A stretch of DNA of 64,000 nt from NCBI GenBank assembly GCA_022750435.1, contig JAKIVS010000002.1, positions 143,392 through 207,391 of the forward strand, read 5' to 3'. The notes under the pieces were generated by a model that worked only from the letters and a program-made list of their open reading frames with translations, did not search any database and had not been told where the DNA came from. The stretch is from Thermoplasmata archaeon (lineage in GTDB: Archaea > Thermoplasmatota > Thermoplasmata > Lutacidiplasmatales > UBA184). The translations under genes were made by a program, and so were the position numbers. Below are positions 45,481 to 54,027 of the stretch, piece after piece; within the stretch, counting starts at the first letter, position 1, and every line of letters begins with the position of its first letter.

Positions 45481-46481
45481 TGGTTGAGTCCAAAGGAACG
45501 CGAAGCACCGTTCCTCAAGTACCGACGTCGCTCTCGAGGCCCGTGGAGTGCGACCGGTGCGCCCGTCCGGCGGTCGTGGACCGACCGTACGCCGGCGACC
45601 ACCTGTGCGACCCGCACCTCGCCGAGACCGTCCGGGACCGGTTCCAACGGACGCTGCGACGCCAACTTCCGCGCTTCCGGGGCCGCACGGTGGGAGTCGC
45701 GCTCTCCGGCGGGAAAGATTCCGCGGTCGCGCTCGCGCTGACCCACGCGTACTTCGCCCGGCGACCGGGCGTCGAGGTCGTCGCGCTCACCGTGGACGAG
45801 GGGATCCGGGGATACCGACCGAAGACGATCCGGTCGGCGAAGGCCCTCACCCGCTCGCTCCGTGTCCGCCATGTGATCGTACGGGCGGAGCGAGAGCTAT
45901 CGACGACCACGGACGCGGCGGCGCTCCGTCTCTTGGGGACCCCCCCGTGTTCCTACTGCGGAGTCTGGCGCCGCCAACTCCTCAACCGTGCGGCACGGGA
46001 CGCCGGCGCCGACGCACTCGTGCTCGGCTTCAATCTCGACGACCTCGCGCAGACGGTCCTCATGAACGTCGCGCGTGGGGACGTCGCCCGGATCGGGCGT
46101 ATGGCCCCCCATTCCCGACGGCAAGACGGGCTCGTGCCCCGGGTCGCACCGCTGGCCGAGGTCCCGGAACGGGAGGTGTTCCTCTACGCCCGCGGCGCCG
46201 GTCTGCCATTCGACCACGCGGAATGCCCGTACGCGGGCCGGGCGAGCCGCAACGTGTTCCGCGAAACCGTGTGGCGCCTCGAGGAAGCGTTGCCGGGAAC
46301 CCGACAATCGCTCCTCCGGAGCCGGGAAGCGATCCTCGACCTCCTGGACGCGTCCGGGGATGCGTTCGGTGCGCCCCAACGCTGCGAGGAGTGCGGGGAA
46401 CCGTCGACCGGGGTCCGGTGCCGCGCCTGCGAATACCGGCGTGTGCTCGCGGCACCTGTTATGGGGGTCGCCGTCTCGTGA
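45480..46481 (+). CDS. ncsA: tRNA 2-thiolation protein, TtuA/NcsA (Ncs6) family
   Basis: 333 residues. An N-terminal Cys/His zinc finger (CDRCARP...CDPHL) is followed by the PP-loop ATPase motif VGVALSGGKDSAVAL, the catalytic Cys region TPPCSYCGVWRRQLL, GADALVLGFNLDDLAQT, and a C-terminal zinc finger CEECGEP...CRAC. This layout matches TtuA/NcsA, which activates U34 or U54 of tRNA with ATP and transfers sulfur. The stop overlaps the next gene by 4 nt. Confidence 0.93.
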   Translation: MVESKGTRSTVPQVPTSLSRPVECDRCARPAVVDRPYAGDHLCDPHLAETVRDRFQRTLRRQLPRFRGRTVGVALSGGKDSAVALALTHAYFARRPGVEVVALTVDEGIRGYRPKTIRSAKALTRSLRVRHVIVRAERELSTTTDAAALRLLGTPPCSYCGVWRRQLLNRAARDAGADALVLGFNLDDLAQTVLMNVARGDVARIGRMAPHSRRQDGLVPRVAPLAEVPEREVFLYARGAGLPFDHAECPYAGRASRNVFRETVWRLEEALPGTRQSLLRSREAILDLLDASGDAFGAPQRCEECGEPSTGVRCRACEYRRVLAAPVMGVAVS

Positions 46482-47401
46482 CGGACGTGGCGGGCACCGA
46501 GCCCCTCGAGACCGGCAGCGACCCGCGGATCTCCGTGACGCGCCGGATCTTCGTCGCCGGCGCGGGGATCATGGGAAGCGGCATCGCCGCCCAGGCGGCG
46601 CTCGCCGGCTACTCGGTGACGCTCGAGGACGTCACCGAGGAGTTCGCCCGACGGGGGCTCGACAACGCCCGCCGCGCGCTCGAGAGCGCGTCGAAGCGCG
46701 GGAAGGTCACGCCGGCCCAGGTCGTGGAGGCGCTCGGTCGGATCGACGTCGCGATCGGCCTCCGCCGCGCGGAAGGGGCGGAGATCGTCGTCGAAGCCGC
46801 CCCGGAGAACCTCGAGGTCAAGCGGACGTTGTTCCGCGAGCTTTCGGCCGTCGTCGGTCCCTCCACGATCCTTGCGACGAACACCTCCTCCCTCCCCGTG
46901 ACGTCCATCGCCTCGTCCGTCACCGACCCGGGTCGCGTGGTCGGGATCCACTTCTTCAATCCGGTCCTGCAGATGGAGCTCGTCGAGGTGATCCCCGGCC
47001 TCCACACGCGACCGGAGGTCGTCGCGCGCGCGAGCGAGTTTGCTCGCTCGATGGGGAAGAGCGTCGTCACCTCGAAGGACACGCCGGGGTTCGTGACGAC
47101 GCGGGCGCTCGCGGTCCTTGGCAACGAGGCCGCGTGGATGCTCTACGAGGGGATCGCGACGAAGGAGGACATCGACGTCGCGTACAAGCTCGGGTTCCAC
47201 CACCCGATGGGTCCGTTCGAGCTTCTCGACCTCGTGGGGCTCGACACCACCGTGGCGATCCTCGACGTGCTTTGGGACGGATTCCGGGACTCGAAGTACC
47301 GGACCTGCCCGCTGCTCCGGTCGATGGTCGCGGCGGGGAAACTTGGCCGAAAGTCCGGCGCCGGGTTCTACGACTACCCCCCGAAGGCGGCCGGCGGCTA
47401 G
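46478..47401 (+). CDS. 3-hydroxyacyl-CoA dehydrogenase
   Basis: 307 residues from a GTG that overlaps the preceding stop. The NAD-binding motif is VAGAGIMGSGIAAQAALAGY, the catalytic Ser/His region is TNTSSLPVTSIAS and VGIHFFNPV, and the C-terminal dimer domain has HHPMGPFELLDLVGLD. It oxidises (S)-3-hydroxyacyl-CoA (3-hydroxybutyryl-CoA type) in the cytosol. It has no hydratase domain, so it is the short stand-alone form. Confidence 0.95.
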   Translation: MTDVAGTEPLETGSDPRISVTRRIFVAGAGIMGSGIAAQAALAGYSVTLEDVTEEFARRGLDNARRALESASKRGKVTPAQVVEALGRIDVAIGLRRAEGAEIVVEAAPENLEVKRTLFRELSAVVGPSTILATNTSSLPVTSIASSVTDPGRVVGIHFFNPVLQMELVEVIPGLHTRPEVVARASEFARSMGKSVVTSKDTPGFVTTRALAVLGNEAAWMLYEGIATKEDIDVAYKLGFHHPMGPFELLDLVGLDTTVAILDVLWDGFRDSKYRTCPLLRSMVAAGKLGRKSGAGFYDYPPKAAGG

Positions 47402-47410
47402 GCGTCGACG

Positions 47411-48262
47411 ATGGCCGACCTCACGGGCGTCGAGGACTTCCTGATCCTCGTCCTCGCGGCCCTCCTCCCCGCCCTCACCTACCTTCTCTGGGTCCGCCAG
47501 AGCGAGCGGCTCGGCCGCGAGCCGTGGTCGCTCCTAATGCGCCTCTTCCTGTTCGGCGCGCTTGGCGCGACGGTCGTCGCCGCGATCCTCGAGGTGATCA
47601 TCGTCGACCTCGGCACCGCGGTCTCGCAGAAGTACCCGGGCCCGGAGTTCGGCTTTCTCAACGGCAACTCCACCTTCGGGACGTTCTTCCTCGTCCTGGT
47701 CGTCGCCCCCTTCGTCGAAGAGGCGCTGAAGGCGGCGGGCGTCGTCCAGTACCGCCCGGCGATGCGGCGGCTCGCCGACGGGCCGGTGTTCGGGGCAGCG
47801 GTGGGCCTCGGCTTCGGGTTCTTCGAGACTCTGCTCTACGGTCTGGGCGCCTTCCTCGCGGGCGGGCTCGTCGCCGGTCTCGCCCTGATCCTCGTCCGCT
47901 CGATCTCCTCCGTCCTCCTCCACGGGAGTTCGACGGCGATGTTCGGTCGGGGGTACGCCTCGAGCGTCTTCGAACGCCGGCCGGGCGCGACCGGAGCGTA
48001 CTACCTGCTCGCGGTCGGCATGCACGCGTCGTTCAACGCGCTCGCGTCCCTCGGCGCGATCGTCACCGTGCTCGGCTTCTCGAACGGGATCAGCGGGTAT
48101 GCCGACTGGATCGGACTCCTAGCGGCGATCGCCTTCGCGTTCGGGGCGATCGAGCACGTCCGGACCGTGATCACGCGCTCGGACTTCCCGGGCGCCGGGG
48201 CGGTGCACCCGAGGTTCCGTCCGCCGCCGGCCCGGGCGGCGAGCCCCCCGGTCCGGAAGTAA
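47411..48262 (+). CDS. PrsW-family intramembrane metalloprotease
   Basis: 283 residues with about eight helices. Motifs of the family are VAPFVEEALKAAGV (EE), GLGFGFFETLLYG (the second Glu), VLLHGSSTAMFG and VGMHASFNALA (two His). PrsW cleaves anti-sigma factors in Bacillus; archaeal members have unknown substrates. It follows the dehydrogenase by 9 nt. Confidence 0.88.
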   Translation: MADLTGVEDFLILVLAALLPALTYLLWVRQSERLGREPWSLLMRLFLFGALGATVVAAILEVIIVDLGTAVSQKYPGPEFGFLNGNSTFGTFFLVLVVAPFVEEALKAAGVVQYRPAMRRLADGPVFGAAVGLGFGFFETLLYGLGAFLAGGLVAGLALILVRSISSVLLHGSSTAMFGRGYASSVFERRPGATGAYYLLAVGMHASFNALASLGAIVTVLGFSNGISGYADWIGLLAAIAFAFGAIEHVRTVITRSDFPGAGAVHPRFRPPPARAASPPVRK

Positions 48263-48286
48263 CGGGCGACTTCGCCGGCGGAACGC

Positions 48287-48691
48287 CTACGGCGCGGGGG
48301 GCGTCGGCGGGGAATTCCCGCGGCGGTTCCAGGCGCTGTCGCCGATGTCCCGGTACATCGCCTGGTCGGCGTCCTCGGTCTTCGGCGTCCGGTCCCGGCC
48401 GGCGTCGCGGATCCGGTCCTTCTTGAGCAGCCAGTAGTGGATCCGCCAGGTCTTGCCGCGCGAGACGGTCGCGTCCTCCTCCTCGCTCGTGAGGAGTCCC
48501 TCCTCCTCGAGGCGGTAGAACCGGTCCCGGTCGTCGCTCGAGAGTTTGTTGTCGAGCACGGTGTCGTCGAGGCCAAAGTAGCCGAGCACCATCCTTGCGG
48601 TGGGGAGCGCCTCCTCGGCGGGCATCTTCCCATGGGCCACGAGCGTTCGCTCGATCGCGCGCACCAGCTCGGCCTCGCGAATCACGTCCAC
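48287..48691 (-). CDS. Conserved-looking soluble protein, function unknown
   Basis: 134 residues from GTG 48691; GTG 48685 and 48706 also fit. A TATA-like aaactattt (48719-48729) is upstream. The protein is charged and helical, with a winged-helix-like pattern: LVRAIERTLVAHGKMPAEEA, then FYRLEEEGLLTSEEEDA and a strand IHYWLLKKDRI. A DNA-binding role is possible but no clear HTH is seen. It is divergent from pus10. Confidence 0.65.
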   Translation of the reverse strand: MDVIREAELVRAIERTLVAHGKMPAEEALPTARMVLGYFGLDDTVLDNKLSSDDRDRFYRLEEEGLLTSEEEDATVSRGKTWRIHYWLLKKDRIRDAGRDRTPKTEDADQAMYRDIGDSAWNRRGNSPPTPPAP

Positions 48692-48783
48692 GGCGACGCT
48701 CGCCACCCTCCCGGGGCGGAAATAGTTTCGTGGCGACCCCGCGCCCACAACGTCATGTGCGCGCCGCCGCATCGGCCCTCGCC

Positions 48784-50013
48784 GTGACCGAGGTTCCGTT
48801 CCCGCTCGGTCCGGAGGTACTCGACCCGGCGCGCCGGGCGCTCGGTCGTGGCCTGTGCCCGGAATGTTTCGGTCGACTGTTCGGCCGACTCGGCCACGGA
48901 TGGACCAATCCGGAGCGCGCCGCCCGCATCGCCGAGGCGCTCGGCCCGATGCCACCCGCCTGGGCCTGCCCGGTCTGCGAGGGCTTGTTCGACCGAATCC
49001 CGGTCTGGGTGGAGCGCTGCCAAGCGGCGGGGGTCGAGTACGAGTGGCAGCGGTTCGCCTGCGGCTCCCGGTGGGACCCGGAACTGCTCGCGCGCGAGGA
49101 GGCGCTCTGGCTCGAGGTCGGCACGGCCGGCGGGGAGAGCATCCGGAGCGCCTTCAACCGCGAGCTCGGCAAGCGCCTCGAGATCGCCAGCAAGGCCGAA
49201 GGGGCGCCCGCCCATCCCGACGTCATCTTCCTCGCGGACCTCCCCGTCGGCCGCGTCGACCTCACCGTGATGCCGGTGTACTACCGGGGCCGGTACCGGA
49301 AGCTCGACCGGACGCTCCCGCAGACCCGTTGGCCGTGCCGCGCCTGCCACGGGATCGGCTGCGACCGGTGCCAGGGGACCGGGAAGACCTACCCCACCAG
49401 CGTCGAGGAACTGATCGCCGAGCCGTTCCTGAAGGCGACCGGCGGGGAAGGGACCCGATTCCACGGGATGGGCCGGGAGGACATCGACGCCCGGATGCTC
49501 GGCACCGGCCGGCCGTTCGTGCTCGAGATCCGCCGCCCGAAGCGCCGGACGGTGGTGCTTGCGGACGTCGTCGCTGAGGTGAACCGGACCGCGAAGGACC
49601 GGGTCGAGGTCGACGGCATGACCGAGGCCGCCGCCGCCGAGGTCGTGGAGGTGAAGGAGGCGTCGCCGTGGAAGAGCTACCGCGTGGGCGTCGCCGGCGT
49701 CGTCGCGGTGGCAAAGATTAATGAAGCCCTGACGTTCGCAACGACCCGAGCCATCGCCCAGCGGACTCCGCGGCGCGTGGCGCACCGACGGGCCGACCGC
49801 GTTCGCACGCGGCGGATCGTCGAGGCGTCGCTCGTCGAGGCGACCGAGGGGCGGTTCACGCTCGAGCTGCGCGCCGAGGCCGGCACGTACATCAAGGAGT
49901 GGGTGGAAGGCGACGATGGACGAACCGACCCGAGCCTCGCAATGCTCCTCGGAGTGCCCCTGACGGTGGAGTTCCTCGACGTCATCGAGATCCACGACGA
50001 ACCGAAGGTGTAG
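48784..50013 (+). CDS. pus10: tRNA pseudouridine synthase Pus10
   Basis: 409 residues from GTG 48784; GTG 48757 is an alternative. The N-terminal THUMP/zinc part has CPECFGRLF and CPVCEGLF (two CxxC). The catalytic domain contains GREDIDARMLGTGRPFVLEI, with the conserved catalytic Asp, and ends with a C-terminal LELRAEAGTYIKEWVEGDDG. Archaeal Pus10 makes pseudouridine 54 and 55 in tRNA. It opens the information-processing cluster, 3 nt before rpl21e. Confidence 0.95.
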   Translation: MTEVPFPLGPEVLDPARRALGRGLCPECFGRLFGRLGHGWTNPERAARIAEALGPMPPAWACPVCEGLFDRIPVWVERCQAAGVEYEWQRFACGSRWDPELLAREEALWLEVGTAGGESIRSAFNRELGKRLEIASKAEGAPAHPDVIFLADLPVGRVDLTVMPVYYRGRYRKLDRTLPQTRWPCRACHGIGCDRCQGTGKTYPTSVEELIAEPFLKATGGEGTRFHGMGREDIDARMLGTGRPFVLEIRRPKRRTVVLADVVAEVNRTAKDRVEVDGMTEAAAAEVVEVKEASPWKSYRVGVAGVVAVAKINEALTFATTRAIAQRTPRRVAHRRADRVRTRRIVEASLVEATEGRFTLELRAEAGTYIKEWVEGDDGRTDPSLAMLLGVPLTVEFLDVIEIHDEPKV

Positions 50014-50016
50014 ACG

Positions 50017-50322
50017 ATGGTCAAGAGTTCCAAGGGATTCCGCTCCCGCAGCCGTGGCACGTTCACGAAGGACGTCCGCGAGAAGGGGATGCCCCCCATC
50101 ACGCGGTTCCTCCAGACGTTCGAGATCGGCGAGAGCGTGCTCGTCAACATCGAGCCGTCCGACCCGCACGGCCAGCCGCACCCCCGCTACCAGGGACGCA
50201 CCTGCACGGTCGTCGCGCGCGTGGGCCGGGCGTACCGGATCGACTTCGTCGACGGCGGGAAGCGAAAGCAGCTGATCGCGAACCCCGTCCACCTCCGCAA
50301 GGCGTCGCCGAAGGCGGGCTAA
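50017..50322 (+). CDS. rpl21e: Large-subunit ribosomal protein eL21 (L21e)
   Basis: 101 residues, family length. It has the basic N-terminus SSKGFRSRSRGTFTKDVREK, the SH3-like core VLVNIEPSDPHGQPHPRYQG, and the end GGKRKQLIANPVHLRK. Present in archaea and eukaryotes, absent from bacteria; it fixes the domain of the host. Located between pus10 and rpoF, separated by 3 and 1 nt. Confidence 0.97.
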   Translation: MVKSSKGFRSRSRGTFTKDVREKGMPPITRFLQTFEIGESVLVNIEPSDPHGQPHPRYQGRTCTVVARVGRAYRIDFVDGGKRKQLIANPVHLRKASPKAG

Positions 50323-50323
50323 C

Positions 50324-50638
50324 ATGGTCGAGCCCGTCCCGCTCTCCGACGTTCGCAAGATGCTCACCGACGAGGCCGGCCGCCGCCCGCTCCCGCGGGA
50401 GGCGCTGCTCGCCCAGCAGCACGCGGAGCTGTTCGCCCCGCTGCCGCCGGAGGAGGTGCACAAGCTCGTCGCCGAGCTCCGCACGCTTCCGTTCATCGAC
50501 GCCAACCTCGCCGTGAAGATCGCCGATATCCTCCCCCAGTACCCCGAGGAGGTCCGGCTCCTGTTCGCGAAGGAGCGGGTCGTCCTGGAGGAGGAGCAGC
50601 TGACCAAGCTGCTCGAGCTCGTCGCGCAGTACAAATGA
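50324..50638 (+). CDS. rpoF: RNA polymerase subunit F (Rpb4-like)
   Basis: 104 residues. The HRDC-like helical Rpb4 pattern includes ALLAQQHAELFAPLPPEEV, FIDANLAVKIADILPQYPEEV and FAKERVVLEEEQLTKLLE. With subunit E it forms the stalk of archaeal RNA polymerase and aids initiation and termination. Its stop is 15 nt from the DUF655 gene. Confidence 0.93.
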   Translation: MVEPVPLSDVRKMLTDEAGRRPLPREALLAQQHAELFAPLPPEEVHKLVAELRTLPFIDANLAVKIADILPQYPEEVRLLFAKERVVLEEEQLTKLLELVAQYK

Positions 50639-50653
50639 GCGGATGCTCGGGCC

Positions 50654-51199
50654 ATGGAGAGCTACGTCTACGTCCTCGACTACCTGCCCGCCGGTCGGTC
50701 GACCGACCGCGGCTATCGTAGGGAACCGGTCGCCCTCGCCGTCGGCGAGACCGAGCTGAAGCTCCTCGAGATCCTGCCGAAGCCCGGCGTGACGCTCACG
50801 GCCGGAACGCGCGTCGCCGTCGTGCCGGTGGACGGCGTGCTCCCCCCGATCGACCACGTGCGACGGCGGCTCGCCTACGACGAGTTGACCACGACCGCGC
50901 GCAGCGAACTCACTCCCGCGCTGGAGGCGATCGTCCGCGCCGACCCCGGGAAGTACCTCCGCTTCTTCAACGACTCCCCGTCGGTGTCGCGCCGATTCCA
51001 CCTGCTCGAGCTCCTCCCCGGCATCGGCAAGAAGACGATGCAGGCGATCGTCGAGGAGCGCCGGCGCGGGCCGTTCGCCTCGTTCGCCGATATCGAGGCC
51101 CGGCTCCACCTGAAGAGCCCCGAGGGGCTCCTCGTCGGGCGGATCGAGGCCGAGCTCCAAGGTGTCGACGACAAGTACCGTCTCTTCGTCGCCCCGTAG
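50654..51199 (+). CDS. DUF655 protein (helix-hairpin-helix, OB-fold)
   Basis: 181 residues. It starts with YVYVLDYLPAGRSTDRGYRR, the conserved DUF655 opening, and has a helix-hairpin-helix at about 120-150 (HLLELLPGIGKKTMQAIVEE), followed by FASFADIEARL. DUF655 is an archaeal nucleic-acid-binding family of unknown role, regularly found between rpoF and ksgA. Its presence in this order supports a link to translation or rRNA maturation. Confidence 0.93.
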   Translation: MESYVYVLDYLPAGRSTDRGYRREPVALAVGETELKLLEILPKPGVTLTAGTRVAVVPVDGVLPPIDHVRRRLAYDELTTTARSELTPALEAIVRADPGKYLRFFNDSPSVSRRFHLLELLPGIGKKTMQAIVEERRRGPFASFADIEARLHLKSPEGLLVGRIEAELQGVDDKYRLFVAP

Positions 51200-51206
51200 C
51201 CCCGCG

Positions 51207-52031
51207 ATGGAGACCGCCCCGGTCGGGGTGCCGGAGTCGCCGGCCGCGGTCGCGGAGGCGCTCGGCTCCCTCGGGTTCCGCCCCTCCCGGCGGAGGGGGC
51301 AATCGTTCCTCACCGACCCGTTCGTCGCGGACGCGGAGGCGGCCCTCGTCGACCGCCCGAGGGATTCGCCGGTGCTCGAAGTCGGAGGCGGCCTCGGCAT
51401 CCTCACGGGGGCGCTGCTCCGGCGAGGGTACACGAACGTCACGGTCGTGGAGATCGACGGTCGGCTCGCCCGTCACCTCCGCACCGCGTTCGGCGAGCGC
51501 GTCCAGGTGGTCGTCGGGGACGCGCTCGACGTTCCTCTTCCGGAAGGAGCGGCGGTGGTAGGGAACCTGCCGTACGCCGCGGCGACGCCGATCCTGATCC
51601 GCCTGCTCAAGGCGCGCGTCCCCCGCGTGGTCGCGATGGTCCAGAACGAGGTCGCCGAACGTCTGGCGGCGACGCCCGGACCGGGGACGTACGGTCGACT
51701 GAGCATTCTCACGCAGTTGTTCGCCGAGGTGGAGCTGTTCCGACGCGTCGGGCCGGCCTCGTTCCAGCCGCGTCCGGCCGTCGAGAGCCGGATCCTCACG
51801 CTGACGGCGCGCCCCGACCCGCTCGCGGTGGCCTCCGTGGAACGGCTGGAGGAGGTCGTCCGGGTCCTGTTCTCCTCGCGCCGCAAGCAGCTCGGGAACC
51901 TCTTGCCGCGGCTCACCGACGACCCCGACGGAGTCGCGGGCCGGGCCGGATGGCCGGAGAACTGGCGTCACCTCCGCCCCGAACAGCTCCCCCCGAACGC
52001 GTTCCACGCCCTCGCCAACACGCTTTCCTAA
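51207..52031 (+). CDS. ksgA: 16S rRNA dimethyladenosine transferase
   Basis: 274 residues from the ATG at 51207. The SAM motif is VLEVGGGLGILTGALL, the acidic loop VVEIDGRLARHL, and the catalytic motif IV is VVGNLPYAAATPI (NLPY). The C-terminal helical domain has the family-typical LFSSRRKQLGNLL. KsgA dimethylates two adenosines near the 3-prime end of 16S rRNA. It closes the conserved cluster; the prmC (hemK-like) gene often found next is replaced here by an EamA transporter. Confidence 0.96.
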   Translation: METAPVGVPESPAAVAEALGSLGFRPSRRRGQSFLTDPFVADAEAALVDRPRDSPVLEVGGGLGILTGALLRRGYTNVTVVEIDGRLARHLRTAFGERVQVVVGDALDVPLPEGAAVVGNLPYAAATPILIRLLKARVPRVVAMVQNEVAERLAATPGPGTYGRLSILTQLFAEVELFRRVGPASFQPRPAVESRILTLTARPDPLAVASVERLEEVVRVLFSSRRKQLGNLLPRLTDDPDGVAGRAGWPENWRHLRPEQLPPNAFHALANTLS

Positions 52032-52062
52032 CCGCGCGGTACGACCGGGAGGAGGCCGGGGG

Positions 52063-53025
52063 ATGACGGACGAAGCCGACCGGCGCAACCTCCTGCTCCT
52101 CGTCGTTGTCGGCCTGATCTGGGGCTCCGCGTACCCGGTCATCCGGTACGGCCTCCTCGACGGGGCCTCGCCAATCCTCTTCGCCGCCGCGCGGTACGCC
52201 CTCTCCGCGGTCGCGATCGCGGTGCTCGCGGCCGCCACGGGCGTGGCGCGACCGAAGGCGCGGGCGCTCGGGCTCTCGGCCCTCCTCGGCGTGCCGATCG
52301 TCGGAGTCTACGGGCTTCTCCTCTACGTCGGCGAACAATCGACCTCCGGCGGCCTCGCCGCGATCCTGATCGCCGTGACGCCGCTCCTCACCGCGCTGAT
52401 CACCCTCGCGCTCCTGCCGGGCGAATCGCTCGGCCGGTTTGGCTACGTCGGGCTCTCGGTCGGCTTCCTCGGCGTCGTACTACTCGTGTTCCCGCCGCCG
52501 GGCGTCGTGCTCGCCTCGAGCATCTGGGGCCCGGTGGCCGTGTTCGGCGCCGCCCTCAGCTTCGCCATCGGGTCGGTGCTGCTCCGGAGGACCCGGCCGA
52601 CGGGCGAGACGCTCTGGGGCATCGCGGTGCAGTTCGCTGTCGCGACGTTGCTGCTCACCGCCGTGCTGCCCATTCTCGAACCCCACCCGTCGCTCCCGAC
52701 GAACACCGGAGGTCTCCTCGCGCTCGCCTACCTCGTCCTGTTGCCGTCGCTCGTCGGCTACGCGCTCTACTTCTACCTCCACCACCAGGTCGGTCCGGGC
52801 CGGGCGAACGTCGTCGCGTACGTCAACCCGGTCGCGGCGATCTCCATCGGGACGCTCCTGTTCGGCGAGCCGTTCCAGCTGTACGAGCTCGCCGGATTCG
52901 CCCTGGTGATCGCGGGGCTGACGATCCTCACCCGGTTCGGCCGCCCGAAGCCGCCGATGGCGACGGAGGAGCCGTCGACCGACCCCGCCGCCCCGACTAC
53001 CGCTTCTTCGCGAGATACTTCTTGA
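52063..53025 (+). CDS. EamA (DMT) family transporter
   Basis: 320 residues with ten transmembrane helices in two EamA repeats: GLIWGSAYPVIRYGLLDGAS opens the first, and FYLHHQVGPGRANVVAYVNPV is in the second. It ends in a charged C-terminal tail. DMT-family proteins export or import amino acids, nucleotides or other metabolites. Its last 29 nt overlap the convergent SRPBCC gene. Confidence 0.9.
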   Translation: MTDEADRRNLLLLVVVGLIWGSAYPVIRYGLLDGASPILFAAARYALSAVAIAVLAAATGVARPKARALGLSALLGVPIVGVYGLLLYVGEQSTSGGLAAILIAVTPLLTALITLALLPGESLGRFGYVGLSVGFLGVVLLVFPPPGVVLASSIWGPVAVFGAALSFAIGSVLLRRTRPTGETLWGIAVQFAVATLLLTAVLPILEPHPSLPTNTGGLLALAYLVLLPSLVGYALYFYLHHQVGPGRANVVAYVNPVAAISIGTLLFGEPFQLYELAGFALVIAGLTILTRFGRPKPPMATEEPSTDPAAPTTASSRDTS

Positions 53026-53392
53026 TCGGGTCCCAGTAGTGGTCGGTCCAGCCCGCGTCGATCCCGTCGCGGGCGTCGTCGGGGATCCCGGTGTGGTCGA
53101 AGACCAGTTTCGCCCCGGTCTTGGTCTTCGACAGCTCGAACCGAACGATCGAGTAGACGCCCTCGTCCCAATCGGAGATCCTCCAGGCCTGGACGATCCG
53201 GACGTTCGCGATCAACTCGACGTTCCGGCCCTCGATGGAGCCGTCGTAGCACTGGAAGGCGCCTCCTTCGACCCGGCTCATTTTCGCCGGAGCCCCGGAG
53301 AGTGCGGCGTGGCGACGGCTGTCCAGGATGGCCTCGTAGACCTCGCTCGGCTTCGCCGCAAACGTGACCTCATGGTGCACCGAACCCCACAT
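52997..53392 (-). CDS. SRPBCC (AHSA1-like) domain protein
   Basis: 131 residues. The helix-grip fold is visible in HHEVTFAAKPSEVYEAILDS, GGAFQCYDGSIEGRNVELI, WRISDWDEGVYSIVRFEL and the late helix DHYWDPIKKYLAKK. This is the typical short AHSA1-type protein. It is divergent from an ArsR gene (53480), repeating the regulator/SRPBCC pairing of 5134-6017. Ligand unknown. Confidence 0.9.
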   Translation of the reverse strand: MWGSVHHEVTFAAKPSEVYEAILDSRRHAALSGAPAKMSRVEGGAFQCYDGSIEGRNVELIANVRIVQAWRISDWDEGVYSIVRFELSKTKTGAKLVFDHTGIPDDARDGIDAGWTDHYWDPIKKYLAKKR

Positions 53393-53479
53393 TGCCGACC
53401 GTTCCGGCCCCGGAGGGCCACGGCGCCCGAACGAAGCACAATACTTAACCGTTTGGTTTACTATTGGCTGCCGACGGAG

Positions 53480-53884
53480 ATGGAGGCCGCGGCCGCTGCG
53501 ATCCCAGACGACGCCCAGCTCGACGGGGTGTTCCACGCGCTCGCCGACCCGACCCGACGGGCGATCCTCGCGCGACTCGCGCGCCGGCCCGCCACCGTCA
53601 CCGACCTGGCCGCACCCTTCGCCATGTCGCTTCCCGCCGTCTCGAAGCACCTCAAGGTGCTGGAGCGGGCCCGCCTGATCTCCCGCGACATCGAAGGTCG
53701 GCAGCATCGCTGCTCCCTCGATGCGGGGGCGCTCCGGGAGGTCGAAGACTGGCTCGGACCCTACCGGGAGTTCTGGATCGCCCATTTCGACGCCCTGGCC
53801 CGGTCCCTTCCGGCCCCGGCTCGGGCTCGGAGAGCCCCTCGCACCTCGGGTTCTCGGCGGGGGCGCGGGCAGAGAGGCCCCTGA
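53480..53884 (+). CDS. ArsR-family winged-helix regulator
   Basis: 134 residues from the ATG at 53480. The domain at about 12-88 contains GVFHALADPTRRAILARL, the recognition helix MSLPAVSKHLKVLERARLI, and RQHRCSLDAGALREVEDWL. No sensor Cys are visible. The C-terminal 25 residues are basic and low-complexity. A TATA-like atacttaa near 53444 is about 36 nt upstream and may also drive the divergent SRPBCC gene. Confidence 0.88.
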   Translation: MEAAAAAIPDDAQLDGVFHALADPTRRAILARLARRPATVTDLAAPFAMSLPAVSKHLKVLERARLISRDIEGRQHRCSLDAGALREVEDWLGPYREFWIAHFDALARSLPAPARARRAPRTSGSRRGRGQRGP

Positions 53885-53996
53885 CCGAAACCGGTCGGGG
53901 GCAACTCCGCCCCGGTACGGAGACCACCGGTCGCCTCGCTCGGCCCCGTCCGGGCGGTTCGGCCGCCCGTCGCAAGGGCTCTCTCCGTCGGTGTCG

Positions 53997-54003
53997 CTAA
54001 ATA
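53997..54003 (+). promoter_or_regulatory. TATA box of the ATPase-TPR gene
   Basis: CTAAATA centred about 27 nt before the GTG at 54028. The spacing implies a leaderless GTG start. The rest of the 143-nt gap upstream shows nothing else. Confidence 0.5.
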
Positions 54004-54027
54004 GCCGAGGCCGCCCAAACGACCTAC

